Shown: piece by piece, positions 14,446 through 22,612 of the stretch | Layout of the letters: the number at the start of each line of letters is the position of its first letter | Position numbering within the stretch: the stretch's first letter is position 1 | From: an uncultured Pluralibacter sp. | GTDB lineage: Bacteria > Pseudomonadota > Gammaproteobacteria > Enterobacterales > Enterobacteriaceae | Length of the DNA stretch: 64,000 nucleotides | Direction of reading: 5' to 3' | Assembly: GCF_913775985.1 (NCBI RefSeq) | Contig: NZ_CAJYMB010000010.1 | Span: 62,001-126,000 of the forward strand | Position numbers and translations under genes: made by a program | Notes under the pieces: generated by a model | The model's input: the letters and a program-made list of their open reading frames with translations, nothing else | Told to the model about the DNA's origin: nothing | The model's database searches: none

Positions 14446-16401
14446 ATGAGGATCCCGACAGGTAATTTTGGTAATGCCACACCCCAGGTTCAACCAACGC
14501 GGGTTGACGTCCCTAACGCCGGTGCGGTGGGAATGGCGGTAAAAGGTTTGGCTGATGACGTTAGTCAGCAGGCAGATGCAGTTATACGGGCAAGGGCGGG
14601 AGAGGAGCTGCTCGACTACCAAATAAAAATTAAGGACATAAATGAGAATATCCGTCAGGGAGTGGATGACGGCACGATTAAGGCCGATCAGATAGACGGA
14701 ATTTATAAAACAGCGGTTTCTAAGCTCCAGAAGCCGGCATTCGGGGGGCTGGATCTGGCGGGTGCCGAGGTCGCTCAGCGCGGGATTAAGCGCTATGAAG
14801 CGGCTGGCATGTCCGCCGCCCAAGGGCTTTACCGCACCGCGTTGAAAATTGAGGCAAAAGACCAGGTAGACAGCCAGCTGGACCAGCTGGGAAAGCTGAC
14901 GAACTATCCTGATGCTGACGTTGAAAAAATCAACGGCATGTCGTCGGCTCTGGATACGCAGGGTAGGCTTGCCTACGGCGCCCAGTGGGGGAAGATCAAA
15001 CAGAGCTGGGTAGATAAAAACTGGTTCAACAAGGCCCAGCAGCAGCTCATGTCCTCACGGAATGATGGAGCGGCGCTGTCCGCTTTCAATAATGACCTGA
15101 CCAGCGATAAGGGATTCTACGTTGACAAGCTGGATCCGGATAAGCGTAACGCGCTGCTGAATCAGGCTATGGGCTATCAGTCACGCATCGAGGCGCGGGC
15201 GATAGCCGCACAGAATCACGCCGACATGCTGGCGCTTCGGAGAGAAAATGCAGCCGTGCACGCCAGCAGCACAATGCAGATGCGGATCGCCAACGGTGAA
15301 ATCCCCACGGACCAGGACTGGAACAACTACCTGACATCTGTATCAGGAACCAGTCAGGACGGAAGCGCGCCCGTTCTTCGGTCTGCGCTTGTGGAGACGC
15401 AGCGCTTATACAGCCTACCGCCGGAGAAAGCGCAGGAAGAGGTAGATAACCTCAACCTGTCGCTTAAGAAAAACGGCGGTAGCGAAGTTCAGTACAAAGT
15501 GCTGAATGCGGTTCAGAGCAATATCGACCACCGCCGCGCGCAGCTGCAGAAAAATCCGCAGGCAGTGTTCGCTATGGATTCCGGAACAGCACTTGAGCCA
15601 CTCTCTCCAGAGTCTGCGCTGCAACAACCCGGAGTGTGGGGCGCGGGTCTGGCGCAGCGGCAGGACAATGCGGACGCGATATCGCAAAAATACGGCGCCA
15701 CTGCGGGAAAAAACCTGCTCACCACCGAAGAACTCAACAACACCAAAGACGCCTACGAGAAGATGTCTTCTGACCAGCGTATCCAATTCTGGAGAAACAC
15801 GCAGGCCAGTAGCACCCCAGCTATCGCTAACCGACTCGCCCGGGAAATAGGCGGGGATTCGTTGCAGGTTTCAGCGGTCGCTAATCTGGCAAATAACCCT
15901 GCGGGGTATAAAACCGCGCTTGCCGTTGAAAAGGGCTCTCGGCTTCTCAATCCTGTTGATGGCGCGCCTAAGGTACGGCTCCCTGCCAGTTTTGATCAGG
16001 ATGTGGCTAAAAATATTAAAACAGGGTACCCGATGCTGAGCCCGGAGCAGGTACAGCGCTTAGTGCCGGTCGTGAGGGATTATCACGTCGGGAGCGGTGC
16101 GTCACCGGATGTCACTCCCGGGCAGGAAACGCTGCGGGCGGTGATCGGTACCCCGGTTAATATATTTGGCAGCGTGGCTATTGCCCCGGCTGGCGGGAAT
16201 GAAAATACTTTTATCGATGCGTTAAAAACAGGGGTCAATCGTCTTGGGGCGGATACCCAGTCAGTGAAGAATGGCCTTAATCAGGGGGTTTACGGATTTG
16301 TCTCTGACTCTGACGGAAACCAGGTACTGATTAACGCAGCCACGCAGCGACGTGTAGTCGGCAATGACGGGCGTCCGATCGTGATTGAGGTAAATAAATG
16401 A
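14446..16401 (+). CDS. Internal virion protein (T7 gp15 position)
   Basis: This is a 651-aa, largely helical and Gln/Asn/Ala-rich protein (T7 gp15 has 747 aa). It probably belongs to the ejected core that helps DNA cross the cell envelope. The first codons contain AGGATCCCGAC (14449-14459), an 11-bp match to the late-module element. It overlaps the next gene by 4 bp. Confidence 0.7.
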   Translation: MRIPTGNFGNATPQVQPTRVDVPNAGAVGMAVKGLADDVSQQADAVIRARAGEELLDYQIKIKDINENIRQGVDDGTIKADQIDGIYKTAVSKLQKPAFGGLDLAGAEVAQRGIKRYEAAGMSAAQGLYRTALKIEAKDQVDSQLDQLGKLTNYPDADVEKINGMSSALDTQGRLAYGAQWGKIKQSWVDKNWFNKAQQQLMSSRNDGAALSAFNNDLTSDKGFYVDKLDPDKRNALLNQAMGYQSRIEARAIAAQNHADMLALRRENAAVHASSTMQMRIANGEIPTDQDWNNYLTSVSGTSQDGSAPVLRSALVETQRLYSLPPEKAQEEVDNLNLSLKKNGGSEVQYKVLNAVQSNIDHRRAQLQKNPQAVFAMDSGTALEPLSPESALQQPGVWGAGLAQRQDNADAISQKYGATAGKNLLTTEELNNTKDAYEKMSSDQRIQFWRNTQASSTPAIANRLAREIGGDSLQVSAVANLANNPAGYKTALAVEKGSRLLNPVDGAPKVRLPASFDQDVAKNIKTGYPMLSPEQVQRLVPVVRDYHVGSGASPDVTPGQETLRAVIGTPVNIFGSVAIAPAGGNENTFIDALKTGVNRLGADTQSVKNGLNQGVYGFVSDSDGNQVLINAATQRRVVGNDGRPIVIEVNK

Positions 16402-17726
16402 CCCTGCTATTTAATCCAGAGCTTGAAAAGGCGCTTAACGAGAACGGTTCTGAAAGCGTCAAAAGCGTTGATGCCGGATTCTTTCAGGGCATCGGGCAGG
16501 GCGTCAGCTCTGGCCTGGCAAATGCGAAAACGTCCCTGCAGCGCATCGGCCTGACTACCCTGGGCGAAGGCCAGATGAAAGCCTCCGCTGCTCAGATGCT
16601 GGCGGGTGCCGAGCTAACCGGTAGCGAGAGCGTCAGCCAGGCAGCACAGGAATCCCTGACTACGCCAGCGCCGGATGAAAGCCAGTTACCGCAGTACAAG
16701 AGCTTCGATAGCGAGCAGGTCGGCACGGTGGGTACCATTCTGGGAGGACTGGCACAGCAAACGCCATCCCTCGCGCTGATGGTAGTGAACCCGGTGGCGG
16801 GTGTCTCAGTGGCAGGGGCGCAGGGATACACTGAGGCTCACGCTGAAGGCGCGAAGCTGGGACTGAAGGGTAAAGACCTTGAGGACTACTCAGCGGTGGG
16901 CGGTGCCACTATGGCGATAGGTGCGGCAATCCCTGGCTTCACCGGTGTAGGAAAAGGTGCCGTTCTGTACGGATCCCGATTCCTGGCCGGTGGGGCGGTG
17001 AACAGCGTAACGGGCGAGATAGACCGCTGGGGGCGTGCAGATATTCTGGAGAGCGCAGGGTTTACCGAACAGGCCCGGCAGATGCGCCAGGCTGACGCCG
17101 CCAGCCGCGTAACCGAGTTCGTGTTGGGCGGGGCCTTTGGGCTGCTGGGCGGTGGGCACCGGACCGATACCGGCAGCCCGCGAGGAGCCGAACCGGGAGT
17201 AACCAGCGTTCACGAAGACGCGGCCACGGCGCATATTCTTCATGACAACTATGTCACGGAGTCGGCCCCGGGGCTTGCTACTGATGCGCCCAGCGAGTCT
17301 GGGCACGTGTCCGCGATGGATTCGGCTATCGACTCGCTCAACAGCGGCAGGGGCGTAGATGTTGCCGATCACATGACCGGCGACCGGGCGTTTATCGTCA
17401 ACGGTAACCTTGACGAGGGGAATCTCGCGCGCCAGCTGCTGGCGGGGGACGCGCCACAAAAGATTGATGCGGTAGTCCAGGCAGCGGATCGTCAGGCGGT
17501 ACCTGAGCGGGTGAGCAGTCTCCCCACCGGTGTTTTGAGTGAAGCGACCGACCAGCCCTTCCAGCTGCTGCGTGAGCAGATGAATGCGGTAGCGGAAAAC
17601 CACCCCGAGCTACGCGACCTCGTTTCGCAGCACATTGACAGTTTTGAGGCCGAGCACACCACTGCCCGCCGCACCGCCGAGCTTTACGACGTTGCGGCGG
17701 CCTGCGCCCTTAAATTCGGATCCTGA
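16398..17726 (+). CDS. Ejection protein with Gly/Ala-rich hydrophobic segments
   Basis: This is a 442-aa protein. Residues about 115-145 (QTPSLALMVVNPVAGVSVAG) and 170-205 (GGATMAIGAAIPGFTGVG, SRFLAGGAVNSVTG) are hydrophobic and glycine-rich. A third such segment lies near 240-255 (VLGGAFGLLGGG). The C-terminal 150 residues are helical. With the next gene it occupies the place of T7 gene 16, so the large ejection protein may be split in two here. I see no transglycosylase motif. Confidence 0.6.
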   Translation: MTLLFNPELEKALNENGSESVKSVDAGFFQGIGQGVSSGLANAKTSLQRIGLTTLGEGQMKASAAQMLAGAELTGSESVSQAAQESLTTPAPDESQLPQYKSFDSEQVGTVGTILGGLAQQTPSLALMVVNPVAGVSVAGAQGYTEAHAEGAKLGLKGKDLEDYSAVGGATMAIGAAIPGFTGVGKGAVLYGSRFLAGGAVNSVTGEIDRWGRADILESAGFTEQARQMRQADAASRVTEFVLGGAFGLLGGGHRTDTGSPRGAEPGVTSVHEDAATAHILHDNYVTESAPGLATDAPSESGHVSAMDSAIDSLNSGRGVDVADHMTGDRAFIVNGNLDEGNLARQLLAGDAPQKIDAVVQAADRQAVPERVSSLPTGVLSEATDQPFQLLREQMNAVAENHPELRDLVSQHIDSFEAEHTTARRTAELYDVAAACALKFGS

Positions 17727-17728
17727 TT

Positions 17729-20230
17729 ATGAAACCACAATGTATACAGGCAGTAGAAGCACATCTCAGCTCGGTAACCGGTAAGCCGGTCAAGCTCACT
17801 ACCGCGGCGATCTCCCGCATTGATGAGCGCATGCACGAAGGCGCAAAGGTTCTGGCCCGGCGAGACCGCACCGCCTGGCAGTCGATGTCACCCGATGAGA
17901 GAACCGTAGCTATCGGTAAGTGGGTTCGCGAACAGGAAGAGATTCAGGCAGACAGTCAGGCAAGGAGCAAGATTCGGCAGCTTTCCGCCATCGTGGATGC
18001 GGCTAAAAAACTCGATGCGATGGCCGCCGCTCGCCCGGATAAAGCGGGAAAGTGGAGCAAGTCGCTGATCGATGTTCTTGAGGGAGTAGATAACACCTTA
18101 CGTGGGGCGGAGCAGGTGGCGGTAAGAGGCTTCGGCGATATGCTGAAAGAGGCGAAAGTCGGCCCCTGGACGCTGGATTTTGGCAATAAGCGCAGCGATG
18201 CGTTCTTTGCTGATGTTGTCCGGGAAATATACGGGAACGACACCGGGAACGGAACGGCCAGAAATTTTGCGCAAAAGTGGTCAGCAACGATGGACGGCTA
18301 CCGCGAAGCCAGAAACCGGGCGGGCGGTACTGTCGGCAAGCTGGATAATTATGCCCCTCAGTCCCATGATCCGACCATTATGCAGCGCCCTGAAAATAAA
18401 GGTGCGTGGATCAGCTTCATGATGAAAAACCTTGACCGGGGGCAGTACCTGAACGCCGACGGTAAGCGAATGAACGACGAGCAGCTGGAGGCGGTGATCA
18501 GGAAGATGTACGACTCCATCGTTACCGATGGAGTGAATAAAACGCAAATCGATGCTCAGGGACTCGCTGATGGAACAGCGGGCAGGCTGGGGTCATCCAA
18601 CCGGGCTAGAATGCTCAACAGCAGTCACAGGGAGATCCACCTGCGCGATGCCGATGCGGTCATAGACTATAACGAACAGTTCAGCGATCGCTCTCTGGGC
18701 GCGGCATTTTTCAGCCATTTGCAGGGCAGCGCGCGGGACGTAGCGTTAATTAACGAGATGGGGCCAAATCCGGAGGTTACTTTCTCAACGTTAAAAAATA
18801 CGGTTGAGAAAAGAGACAGTGAAATGGAGGGAGCGGTCTTTAACAAAAAAGGGAGTGTGGAAGGGGCCGGGCGTGGTGGTTTTGGTCCGGATGCGTATTT
18901 CCGCCAGATGGTCCAGAACAATGCAGATATGGATCGCTGGGACCGTTACAGCAGCGCGCTTACCGCCTACCAGGCCGCAACGAAGTTGACCAGCACTGGG
19001 CTACGTTCAGTTTTCCAGGACACACCAGGCATGCTGCTGAATATGGCAGATGTCGGCCAGCTTCATAATATCGGCACCGTCCTGCACTCCGCCTTCCGCC
19101 CTAAAGAGGCGGCACAGTTTGGGATCGGCGCGGAGGTTGCGGTTAGGGCTGCACGTGAGGGGGCAGAGCGAATCATGGCGCAAGGCCGGTTTAATCTGCC
19201 CAATGCGCTCAGCCGCTACGCCCAGTCGACCATGAAATACACCCTGCTCGATGCGTGGACAAACGCCGCCAGGCGGGCGGGGCAAACGTCGCATGCGCTG
19301 GCGCTGGGCGAGTGGTCACGCACGCCGTGGGCAAAGCTGGATGACAGTCAGCGGGGGTTACTGAACAACGCCGGTATCACCGAAGGCGACTGGCAAAACA
19401 TCATTCGAGTGCCCAGGAAAAAGCTCAGAGGGCAGGATATCCATGACGTTTCTGACGTCGCTACTCTGGGGTTAACGCCAGATGAGACACTGCGCTTGCA
19501 GTCCCAGATGATGGGTTTTATTCGGATGGGCGGCGATATTGTTACCTCTGAGCATAACCTCACCGCGCAGACCATAATGAGCGCCGGGGGCCGGTCCAAT
19601 GCGTTGACCAAGCAGGTGATGCTCTTCAAGAGCGCCGGGGCAATACAGACGGCGCATATGCTTGATCGCCTGAGCCGGAAATCAGCCGGTACGAAGGCAG
19701 GCTATGTCGCGGCTACCGCTGCGCTTTCTGCCAGCTTCGGCTACATGGCGCTGGTCGCCCAGGCGGTAACCAGCGGGCAGAATCCGCCACCGCCGGATGA
19801 TGTGAGAACGCTGGCGAAAGCGATCGCCATCGGCGGCGGGTTTGCGATGTTCCAGGATTTGGTGACCAGTATGTACGATGCCGTGAGCGGGGATAATTCA
19901 GGGCACAGCTCCAGCGCGGTGCCAATTTTCGGTGATCTGGCAACGATAGGAAAAATTGGCTTCACTGCAGCAACGGATCCACAGAAGGCCGGGTACATGG
20001 CTATCCGTTTTGGTCGTCAGCAGATCGCCCCACTGAATTACTGGTATACAAAGGCCGCCGTTGATCATATGTTTTTTAACGACGCGGCTGAGGCGCTCAA
20101 TCCCGGATATCAGCGGCGCCTACGGAAGTATGCAGACCAGAAGGGGCAGCAATATTTCTGGGATCCGTCGGGCGACCTTTACTCGCCGGAAATGGGTTAT
20201 TATAAAAAGCCATATGAATTCGGCGATTAA
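17729..20230 (+). CDS. Large internal virion/ejection protein (T7 gp16 position)
   Basis: The protein has 833 aa. The N-terminal half is charged and helical. The C-terminal third has candidate membrane segments (AGYVAATAALSASFGYMALVAQAV at about 655-680; LAKAIAIGGGFAMFQDLV at about 693-712). The tail end (YFWDPSGDLYSPEMGYYKKPYEFG) is aromatic-rich. Size and position fit a DNA-ejection protein. The N-terminal lytic transglycosylase domain of T7 gp16 is not evident. Confidence 0.65.
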   Translation: MKPQCIQAVEAHLSSVTGKPVKLTTAAISRIDERMHEGAKVLARRDRTAWQSMSPDERTVAIGKWVREQEEIQADSQARSKIRQLSAIVDAAKKLDAMAAARPDKAGKWSKSLIDVLEGVDNTLRGAEQVAVRGFGDMLKEAKVGPWTLDFGNKRSDAFFADVVREIYGNDTGNGTARNFAQKWSATMDGYREARNRAGGTVGKLDNYAPQSHDPTIMQRPENKGAWISFMMKNLDRGQYLNADGKRMNDEQLEAVIRKMYDSIVTDGVNKTQIDAQGLADGTAGRLGSSNRARMLNSSHREIHLRDADAVIDYNEQFSDRSLGAAFFSHLQGSARDVALINEMGPNPEVTFSTLKNTVEKRDSEMEGAVFNKKGSVEGAGRGGFGPDAYFRQMVQNNADMDRWDRYSSALTAYQAATKLTSTGLRSVFQDTPGMLLNMADVGQLHNIGTVLHSAFRPKEAAQFGIGAEVAVRAAREGAERIMAQGRFNLPNALSRYAQSTMKYTLLDAWTNAARRAGQTSHALALGEWSRTPWAKLDDSQRGLLNNAGITEGDWQNIIRVPRKKLRGQDIHDVSDVATLGLTPDETLRLQSQMMGFIRMGGDIVTSEHNLTAQTIMSAGGRSNALTKQVMLFKSAGAIQTAHMLDRLSRKSAGTKAGYVAATAALSASFGYMALVAQAVTSGQNPPPPDDVRTLAKAIAIGGGFAMFQDLVTSMYDAVSGDNSGHSSSAVPIFGDLATIGKIGFTAATDPQKAGYMAIRFGRQQIAPLNYWYTKAAVDHMFFNDAAEALNPGYQRRLRKYADQKGQQYFWDPSGDLYSPEMGYYKKPYEFGD

Positions 20231-20248
20231 AATCAGGAGCGTATAGAA

Positions 20249-20575
20249 ATGTTGACCCCTTATTTAGCTCGAGTCTTAACATGGTTCGTACTTAGTGCAG
20301 TAATATGCTTATGCGTTTGGGGCATAAGAAGAAAAATCCTGAAAGATGATTGCGTGACTTTAGCCACTGCTAGGGAAAGATTCATTAGAGAAGGAGCGAA
20401 TGCCACCTTTCCTTTCAAACCAACTTTGCCAGATAACCCATCAGATTCACTGATGGAAGCGTATTACGTTTACGAGCATTGGAAGGAGAAGGCACGAAAA
20501 ACAGGAACTACTGGATTAAATATTATATTTCACATCCCTGGTTTAGTAGCTATCGTCTTATTACTTAGCCTCTAA
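20249..20575 (+). CDS. Small membrane protein, probable accessory gene (moron)
   Basis: This is a 108-aa protein with one hydrophobic helix at each end (about residues 6-25 VLTWFVLSAVICLCVWG and 91-108 IIFHIPGLVAIVLLLSL) and a soluble middle. It is distinctly AT-rich beside GC-rich neighbours and ends directly at late-module element copy C. Such genes between virion and packaging modules are often lysogenic-conversion or superinfection-exclusion factors. No function can be read from the sequence. Confidence 0.6.
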   Translation: MLTPYLARVLTWFVLSAVICLCVWGIRRKILKDDCVTLATARERFIREGANATFPFKPTLPDNPSDSLMEAYYVYEHWKEKARKTGTTGLNIIFHIPGLVAIVLLLSL

Positions 20576-20576
20576 T

Positions 20577-20592
20577 AGTCAGGATTCCGACC
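20577..20592 (+). promoter_or_regulatory. Late-module element, copy C
   Basis: AGTCAGGATTCCGACC, beginning 2 bases after the stop of the small membrane gene (TAA, then T, then the element). It lies 47 bp before the small terminase gene. Its first 17 bases including the leading T are identical to copy E. Confidence 0.75.
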
Positions 20593-20610
20593 CCCGCCCC
20601 GTCACATGAT

Positions 20611-20639
20611 AGCCTCATGGATAACCACGAGGCTTTTTT
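20611..20639 (+). terminator. Terminator-like hairpin touching the small terminase start
   Basis: AGCCTC (20611-20616) pairs with GAGGCT (20629-20634), followed by a T-run to 20639 that abuts the ATG at 20640. The right arm contains GAGG, the only ribosome-binding site for the next gene. The structure could therefore act as a terminator, a translation switch, or both. Confidence 0.65.
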
Positions 20640-20987
20640 ATGCATTCAGATTACAAAACCCGCCTGACAGCGCTGACCGATAAATTAACCGATGTGGTGC
20701 TGCATGAGGCTGACCCCGACAACTGGCCGGGCGCCGACAAAAAGCCCAGCGAGCTGACAAAGGACGAGCGAGGCGATCGCTACTGGGACAAAAAGAACGC
20801 GGCGGCGTCTCTGACGCTGCTGATTAAGGTACACTCGCTGATCGGCATGCAGACGCGTGGCGGTACTCCATCAGACAACCCCGGCCAGGACGATGAGGCG
20901 TTCGAGTTGGGCAAGCAGGTATCGAAGGCCGAGCGCGAGGCGGCCGCCATCATTGAGCGCCTGCAGCAGCAAAAAGGCAAAAAGTGA
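20640..20987 (+). CDS. Terminase small subunit (probable)
   Basis: This is a 115-aa, charged helical protein overlapping the large terminase start by 4 bp. DNWPGADKKPSELTKDERGDRYWDKKNAAASLTLLIK resembles small proteins encoded directly before large terminases in podoviruses. It would recognise the packaging start and load the motor. The assignment rests mostly on position. Confidence 0.7.
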   Translation: MHSDYKTRLTALTDKLTDVVLHEADPDNWPGADKKPSELTKDERGDRYWDKKNAAASLTLLIKVHSLIGMQTRGGTPSDNPGQDDEAFELGKQVSKAEREAAAIIERLQQQKGKK

Positions 20988-22594
20988 TCTCCTTTCTCGC
21001 GTTCTTCCTGATGTGGGCAGAGCGGATGAACTGGGACGTTCCCGACTGCCATTACCGGGCCTGCCACTGGCTTGAGCATCGCGGCAACCTTGCGGTGCTC
21101 CGATGTTTTCGCGGGTTCGGTAAATCTACGATCCTGGGGGTGTACAACGCCTGGCGGTATTACTGCGATCCTCAGTACCGCATCCTGCACCAGTCCGAAT
21201 CCGACACCACCGCCCGCAAGACCAGCCGAGACACGCAGAACGTCCTGCGCAACCATCCGCTGACCAAAGGCATGCTGCCGGATGGCCTGGGCACCATCGA
21301 GCAGTGGTGGGTTAACGGCTCGCTGGACATGCGAAACGCGAGCATGTTCGCCAAGGGCATTCTGTCGAACGTCACTGGCTCCCGCGCCGACGAGTGCCAG
21401 AATGATGACGTGGAGGTGCCGGGCAATATCCAGACGCCTGAAGCGCGCGAGAAATTGCGGTACCGGCTCAGCGAGCAGACGCACATCCTGATCCCCGGCG
21501 GCCGCAAATTATTTATCGGCACGCCGCACACCCACGACAGCCTCTACGATGAAAAAGAGGCGGAGGGCGCAGACTGCCTGACGATTAAGCTATTTGCTAA
21601 AGAGCACCGCGTCGAAGCGAAGACGGCGACTGAAACGCGCTACCGGGTGCCGTTCCGCCCGGAGTACGTCTTTGTCGGGATCCACAAGGCGACCAAACTG
21701 CTGCGCGAAGGCATCGACTACAAGCTGACGGCCGACGGCGTGGAGTTCGCCGCGGCGCCGGAGACTGTCGTCGATTTTTACGCCGGGTGCGCCTGGCCGG
21801 ACCGGTTCGATCATGATGAGCTGGTGCTGCGCCGGCGGGAGTGCCGGACGGTAAACGAATGGGACAGCCAGTACCAGCTGCACAGTAAGCCGGTTGGCGA
21901 GGTTCGCCTCGACCCCGACCGCATCCGCGAGTACAACATTCAGCCGGAGATCCGCTACGCCAATCGCGCGGCCTCAATGTGGCTCGGCCAGACGCAGATC
22001 GTCGGCGCCGTGGCCTGGTGGGACGTTGCCACCGGCAAAGTTAAGGCCGACGCCTCGGCGTTCTCCCTGATGCTGACCGACGCGCGCGGCCACCTGTACT
22101 GGCACATCTGCCTGGAGCTTACCGGCGAGCTCGCGGAGTTCGGCGAAAACGACAAAATCACCGGCGGCCAGGTGATGCAGATTAAAGAGCTGGTGCTGAA
22201 ATATCAGATCCCGCTGGTCTGCGTTGAGGTCAACGGCCCCGGCTCGTTCGCGGGCAAGCTGCTGCGCCAGGCACTCAAAGGCACTGGCTGCGGCGTGCGG
22301 GAAGAGTTCAGCGTTACCAACAAGCAAAAGCGCATCCTGGACGCGTTCGAGGCCCCGCTCTCATCGCGGTTCCTGTGGGCGCATACCGACGTGCTCGACG
22401 GCCCGATGTACGACCAGCTGCGCGACTTCAACCCGGCGCTGACCAACCAGCCGGACGACTTCATCGACTCCGGCGCCGGTGCGATCAGCGAGACACCGGT
22501 ACGCATCGGTAAATTGGTCGGGATTCCGACCGGACAGGCGAGGGAACATTGGCAACCAAATGACGGCGATCACCTGGTCGCCGTGAACTATTAG
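20984..22594 (+). CDS. Terminase large subunit, T7-like packaging ATPase/nuclease
   Basis: This is a 536-aa protein with a GTG start overlapping the small terminase. The Walker A-type motif is FRGFGKST (about residues 42-49). ADECQNDDVEVPGN (about 135-148) follows as the acidic ATPase region. A nuclease-like C-terminal domain (WWDVATGKVKADASAFSLM; VCVEVNGPGSFAGKLLRQAL) completes it. It translocates DNA through the connector and cuts it. The last 26 codons contain late-module element copy D, read as LVGIPTG. Confidence 0.92.
   Translation: MISFLAFFLMWAERMNWDVPDCHYRACHWLEHRGNLAVLRCFRGFGKSTILGVYNAWRYYCDPQYRILHQSESDTTARKTSRDTQNVLRNHPLTKGMLPDGLGTIEQWWVNGSLDMRNASMFAKGILSNVTGSRADECQNDDVEVPGNIQTPEAREKLRYRLSEQTHILIPGGRKLFIGTPHTHDSLYDEKEAEGADCLTIKLFAKEHRVEAKTATETRYRVPFRPEYVFVGIHKATKLLREGIDYKLTADGVEFAAAPETVVDFYAGCAWPDRFDHDELVLRRRECRTVNEWDSQYQLHSKPVGEVRLDPDRIREYNIQPEIRYANRAASMWLGQTQIVGAVAWWDVATGKVKADASAFSLMLTDARGHLYWHICLELTGELAEFGENDKITGGQVMQIKELVLKYQIPLVCVEVNGPGSFAGKLLRQALKGTGCGVREEFSVTNKQKRILDAFEAPLSSRFLWAHTDVLDGPMYDQLRDFNPALTNQPDDFIDSGAGAISETPVRIGKLVGIPTGQAREHWQPNDGDHLVAVNY
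22516..22531 (+). promoter_or_regulatory. Late-module element, copy D (inside the terminase 3' end)
   Basis: GGTCGGGATTCCGACC, identical to copy B although it lies in coding sequence. It is 81 bp before the tailspike start. GGGAAC (22542-22547) downstream can pair with GTTCCC (22605-22610), which abuts the AGAGG ribosome-binding site of the tailspike gene. Confidence 0.7.
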
Positions 22595-22612
22595 CCAGCC
22601 AGAGGTTCCCCC

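Noticed and set aside
14449-14459. AGGATCCCGAC, an 11-bp match to the late-module element at the start of the gp15-like gene
   Set aside because: It lacks the GGTC left arm and the final C, lies over the start codons inside a continuous operon, and can arise from the coding sequence (MRIPTG). I do not count it as a sixth copy.
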